A stretch of 64,000 nt of DNA from Methanoplanus endosymbiosus (GTDB lineage: Archaea; Halobacteriota; Methanomicrobia; Methanomicrobiales; Methanomicrobiaceae). Made by a program: the position numbers and the translations under genes. This document shows positions 62,904 to 64,000 of the stretch, one piece after another; within the stretch, counting starts at the first letter, position 1, and each line of letters opens with the position of its first letter. The stretch covers positions 2,294,001 to 2,358,000 of the forward strand of contig NZ_CP096115.1 of NCBI RefSeq assembly GCF_024662215.1. Reading direction: 5' to 3'. A model generated the notes under the pieces. That model searched no databases. It was not told the origin of the DNA and saw nothing but the letters and a program-made list of their open reading frames with translations.

Positions 62904-63070
62904 TAGTCGGGTCTGAATCCGGCTGTTCTTTTTGTAATATTTAATCAATTTCTCTTTTTGGATAATGTTAATGCCATCTTTATTTTCCTTAGGTCCGGTA
63001 TAAGGAATCATTTTGTTTATTTGTAAATGGTTCTGATGTAGTTTTAAAAATTATTTCCCCATAAATAATT

Positions 63071-63081
63071 ATATGTCATAT
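63071..63081 (+). promoter_or_regulatory. Short palindrome upstream of hicB
   Basis: ATATG-T-CATAT, a perfect inverted repeat 21 bp before the hicB ATG, next to the TATA-like AATAATTATAT. HicB antitoxins often repress their own operons, so this may be the operator. Confidence 0.4.
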
Positions 63082-63102
63082 TAATCAAAACATAAGGTAG
63101 AT

Positions 63103-63351
63103 ATGAAATTTAATATAATTATTGAAATAGATGAAGAAGGAGGGTATATTGCAGAATGCCCTGATTTACCGGGTTGTATTACTGAAGGTGATACTCAGGA
63201 TGAAGCTATCAGGAACTTGAATGAGGCTATCATTGGCTGCCTGAAATCAAGGCTGAAAAGTGCAATAAATAATATTAAATTTATCGAATCTGATGAAAAA
63301 TTAAATATCTCGCTTGACATATCTGAAAATACAGGTAGCAGTTATGCCTAA
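63103..63351 (+). CDS. hicB: HicB-family antitoxin
   Basis: An 82-residue partial RNase H-fold antitoxin starting KFNIIIEIDEEGGYIAECPD with the LPGCITEGDTQDEAIRNLNE stretch, which is the HicB signature. No C-terminal DNA-binding domain is present. It overlaps hicA by 8 nt. Low G+C relative to the surrounding genes suggests mobility. Confidence 0.93.
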   Translation: MKFNIIIEIDEEGGYIAECPDLPGCITEGDTQDEAIRNLNEAIIGCLKSRLKSAINNIKFIESDEKLNISLDISENTGSSYA

Positions 63352-63580
63352 ACTGCCACGCGCATCCGGTGAAAAACATATACATGCACTGAAAAAAGAT
63401 GGCTGGAAGATAAATCATATTGAGGGCAGTCGTTACATCCTCATAAAAGATGGCCTTAATGTTCATCTTTCAATACCTGTTCATTCCGGAAAAACAATGG
63501 GTCCGGGACTTCTTAAAAGGATAATTAATAAAGCAGGACTGACAACTGAAGAATACTGTAAGCTTTTCAATAATAAATAA
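63344..63580 (+). CDS. hicA: HicA-family toxin (catalytic His replaced)
   Basis: A 78-residue double-stranded RNA-binding-fold protein: PKLPRASGEKHIHALKKDGW at the start, then IPVHSGKTMGPGLLKRIINK AGL. In HicA the active-site His lies in a GSH motif, but here it reads EGSRYILIK (Arg29). This suggests an inactive or altered mRNA interferase. ATG 63344 overlaps the hicB end. Confidence 0.88.
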   Translation: MPKLPRASGEKHIHALKKDGWKINHIEGSRYILIKDGLNVHLSIPVHSGKTMGPGLLKRIINKAGLTTEEYCKLFNNK

Positions 63581-64000
63581 CAGGATTTCAGAATCTATTT
63601 TAAAATCCAGCCGGATGTACCAATTAAATTTATGTTTCATTTGTGTTTGCTTTCGTTTTTTTCCAGACATTGTTGGATGCTTTGAGGAAAGTCTCCTGTG
63701 CATGTCTTTAGAGGTTACTTTTTACCGAATTCGGAAGTTCTGTTATGAATTTGTATGGTCTGGTTTTGATTTTTGTATGTGGGTTTGCCGGTGGTATGCT
63801 GAATTGGTAATTGTGGATTAATATTCTGATCGTTTTGTGAAGTCTGAGAATGTGTCGTGTATCATTTAGTGCTGTAAAAATGAGTATTTTAAATTAATAT
63901 GCGGGCTATACCAATTAATTAGTAATATTTTCAGGAGTTATTGTCAGAATATTTTGGACATTGATTGCTAAATATATGAGTTATTTCAAAGATAATTGCT
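63581..64000. other. Gene-free tail of the window
   Basis: About 420 bp, A/T-rich. An open frame at 63615-63821 is rich in Phe and Cys with no family likeness and is not called. TACCAATTAA occurs twice (63617-63626 and 63909-63918). Nothing else is supportable. Confidence 0.5.

Noticed and set aside
63615-63821. Open frame of 68 codons at the window end
   Set aside because: Phe/Cys/Trp-rich composition with no hydrophobic pattern of a real membrane protein and no homologue-like motif.

Overview
The window comes from a methanogenic euryarchaeon. The evidence is archaeal-type ribosomal proteins (S4e, L32e, L19e, S3Ae, L10e), archaeal replication factor C large subunit, an archaeal histone, GatD/GatE, archaeal S-adenosylmethionine synthetase, and two methanogenesis marker proteins (2 and 4/MtxX). 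The moderate base composition, the Methanomicrobia-like ribosomal operon (L15-SecY-Adk-DUF106-Cmk) and a 2-oxoglutarate oxidoreductase/succinyl-CoA synthetase cluster suggest the order Methanomicrobiales, perhaps near Methanoplanus or Methanolacinia. That placement is inference; no rRNA gene is present to confirm it.

Layout. 1-10869 is the spectinomycin-type ribosomal operon, from the end of L22 through S3, L29, Rnp1, S17, L14, L24, S4e, L5, S14, S8, L6, L32e, L19e, L18, S5, L30 and L15, then SecY, adenylate kinase, an EMC3/TMCO1-like membrane protein and cytidylate kinase. 10870-26600 is accessory. It holds a secreted dockerin/serine-hydrolase protein, an ECF vitamin or amino-acid transporter with a fused S-A-A polypeptide, a multi-PAS histidine kinase with its response regulator, a universal-stress-protein/permease operon, and an operon of two transglutaminase-fold exported proteins plus a lipoprotein. 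26000-35500 is informational and metabolic: archaemetzincin, UPF0146, RfcL, methanogenesis markers 2 and 4, a histone, hisG-hisA-hisB, AdoMet synthetase and diadenylate cyclase. 35639-41918 encodes much of the partial reductive TCA route: KorDABC, SucCD and the two-subunit fumarase. 42003-45725 holds L10e and a nitrate/sulfonate-type ABC transporter. 45936-50477 is argH-gatD-gatE. 50698-52952 is an accessory island with a DUF4258/DUF2283 toxin-antitoxin-like pair and an AlbA_2 protein carrying a perfect 12-bp minisatellite. 53044-55237 holds a nucleotidyltransferase, TsaC and an ACT-domain protein. 55238-60768 runs from a structured intergenic region into S15-GAN-Pcc1-S3Ae-DUF5350, then an unknown protein, a nitroreductase, DUF555 and a PfkB kinase. 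60851-64000 has a DUF2070 membrane protein, tRNA-Leu(TAA), a HicBA pair and a gene-free tail.

The most interesting observations are these. (1) A strongly structured ~200-nt intergenic element lies upstream of rpsO, with a junction-like fold. (2) Three conserved genes (mtxX, the DUF2070 protein, dacZ) have reading frames and Shine-Dalgarno sites that point to non-ATG/GTG/TTG starts. (3) An ECF S component is fused to two ATPase domains, has a second free S paralog, and the two genes share a TGATGTAYATTRTTRTAC-like palindrome resembling a methanogen TRP box. (4) A 40-bp element is repeated at 90 percent identity in two convergent intergenic gaps. (5) Active-site losses occur in a transglutaminase paralog and in HicA. 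(6) An inverted repeat overlaps the ribosome-binding site of the DUF4258/DUF2283 pair. No CRISPR array, insertion sequence or prophage was seen.
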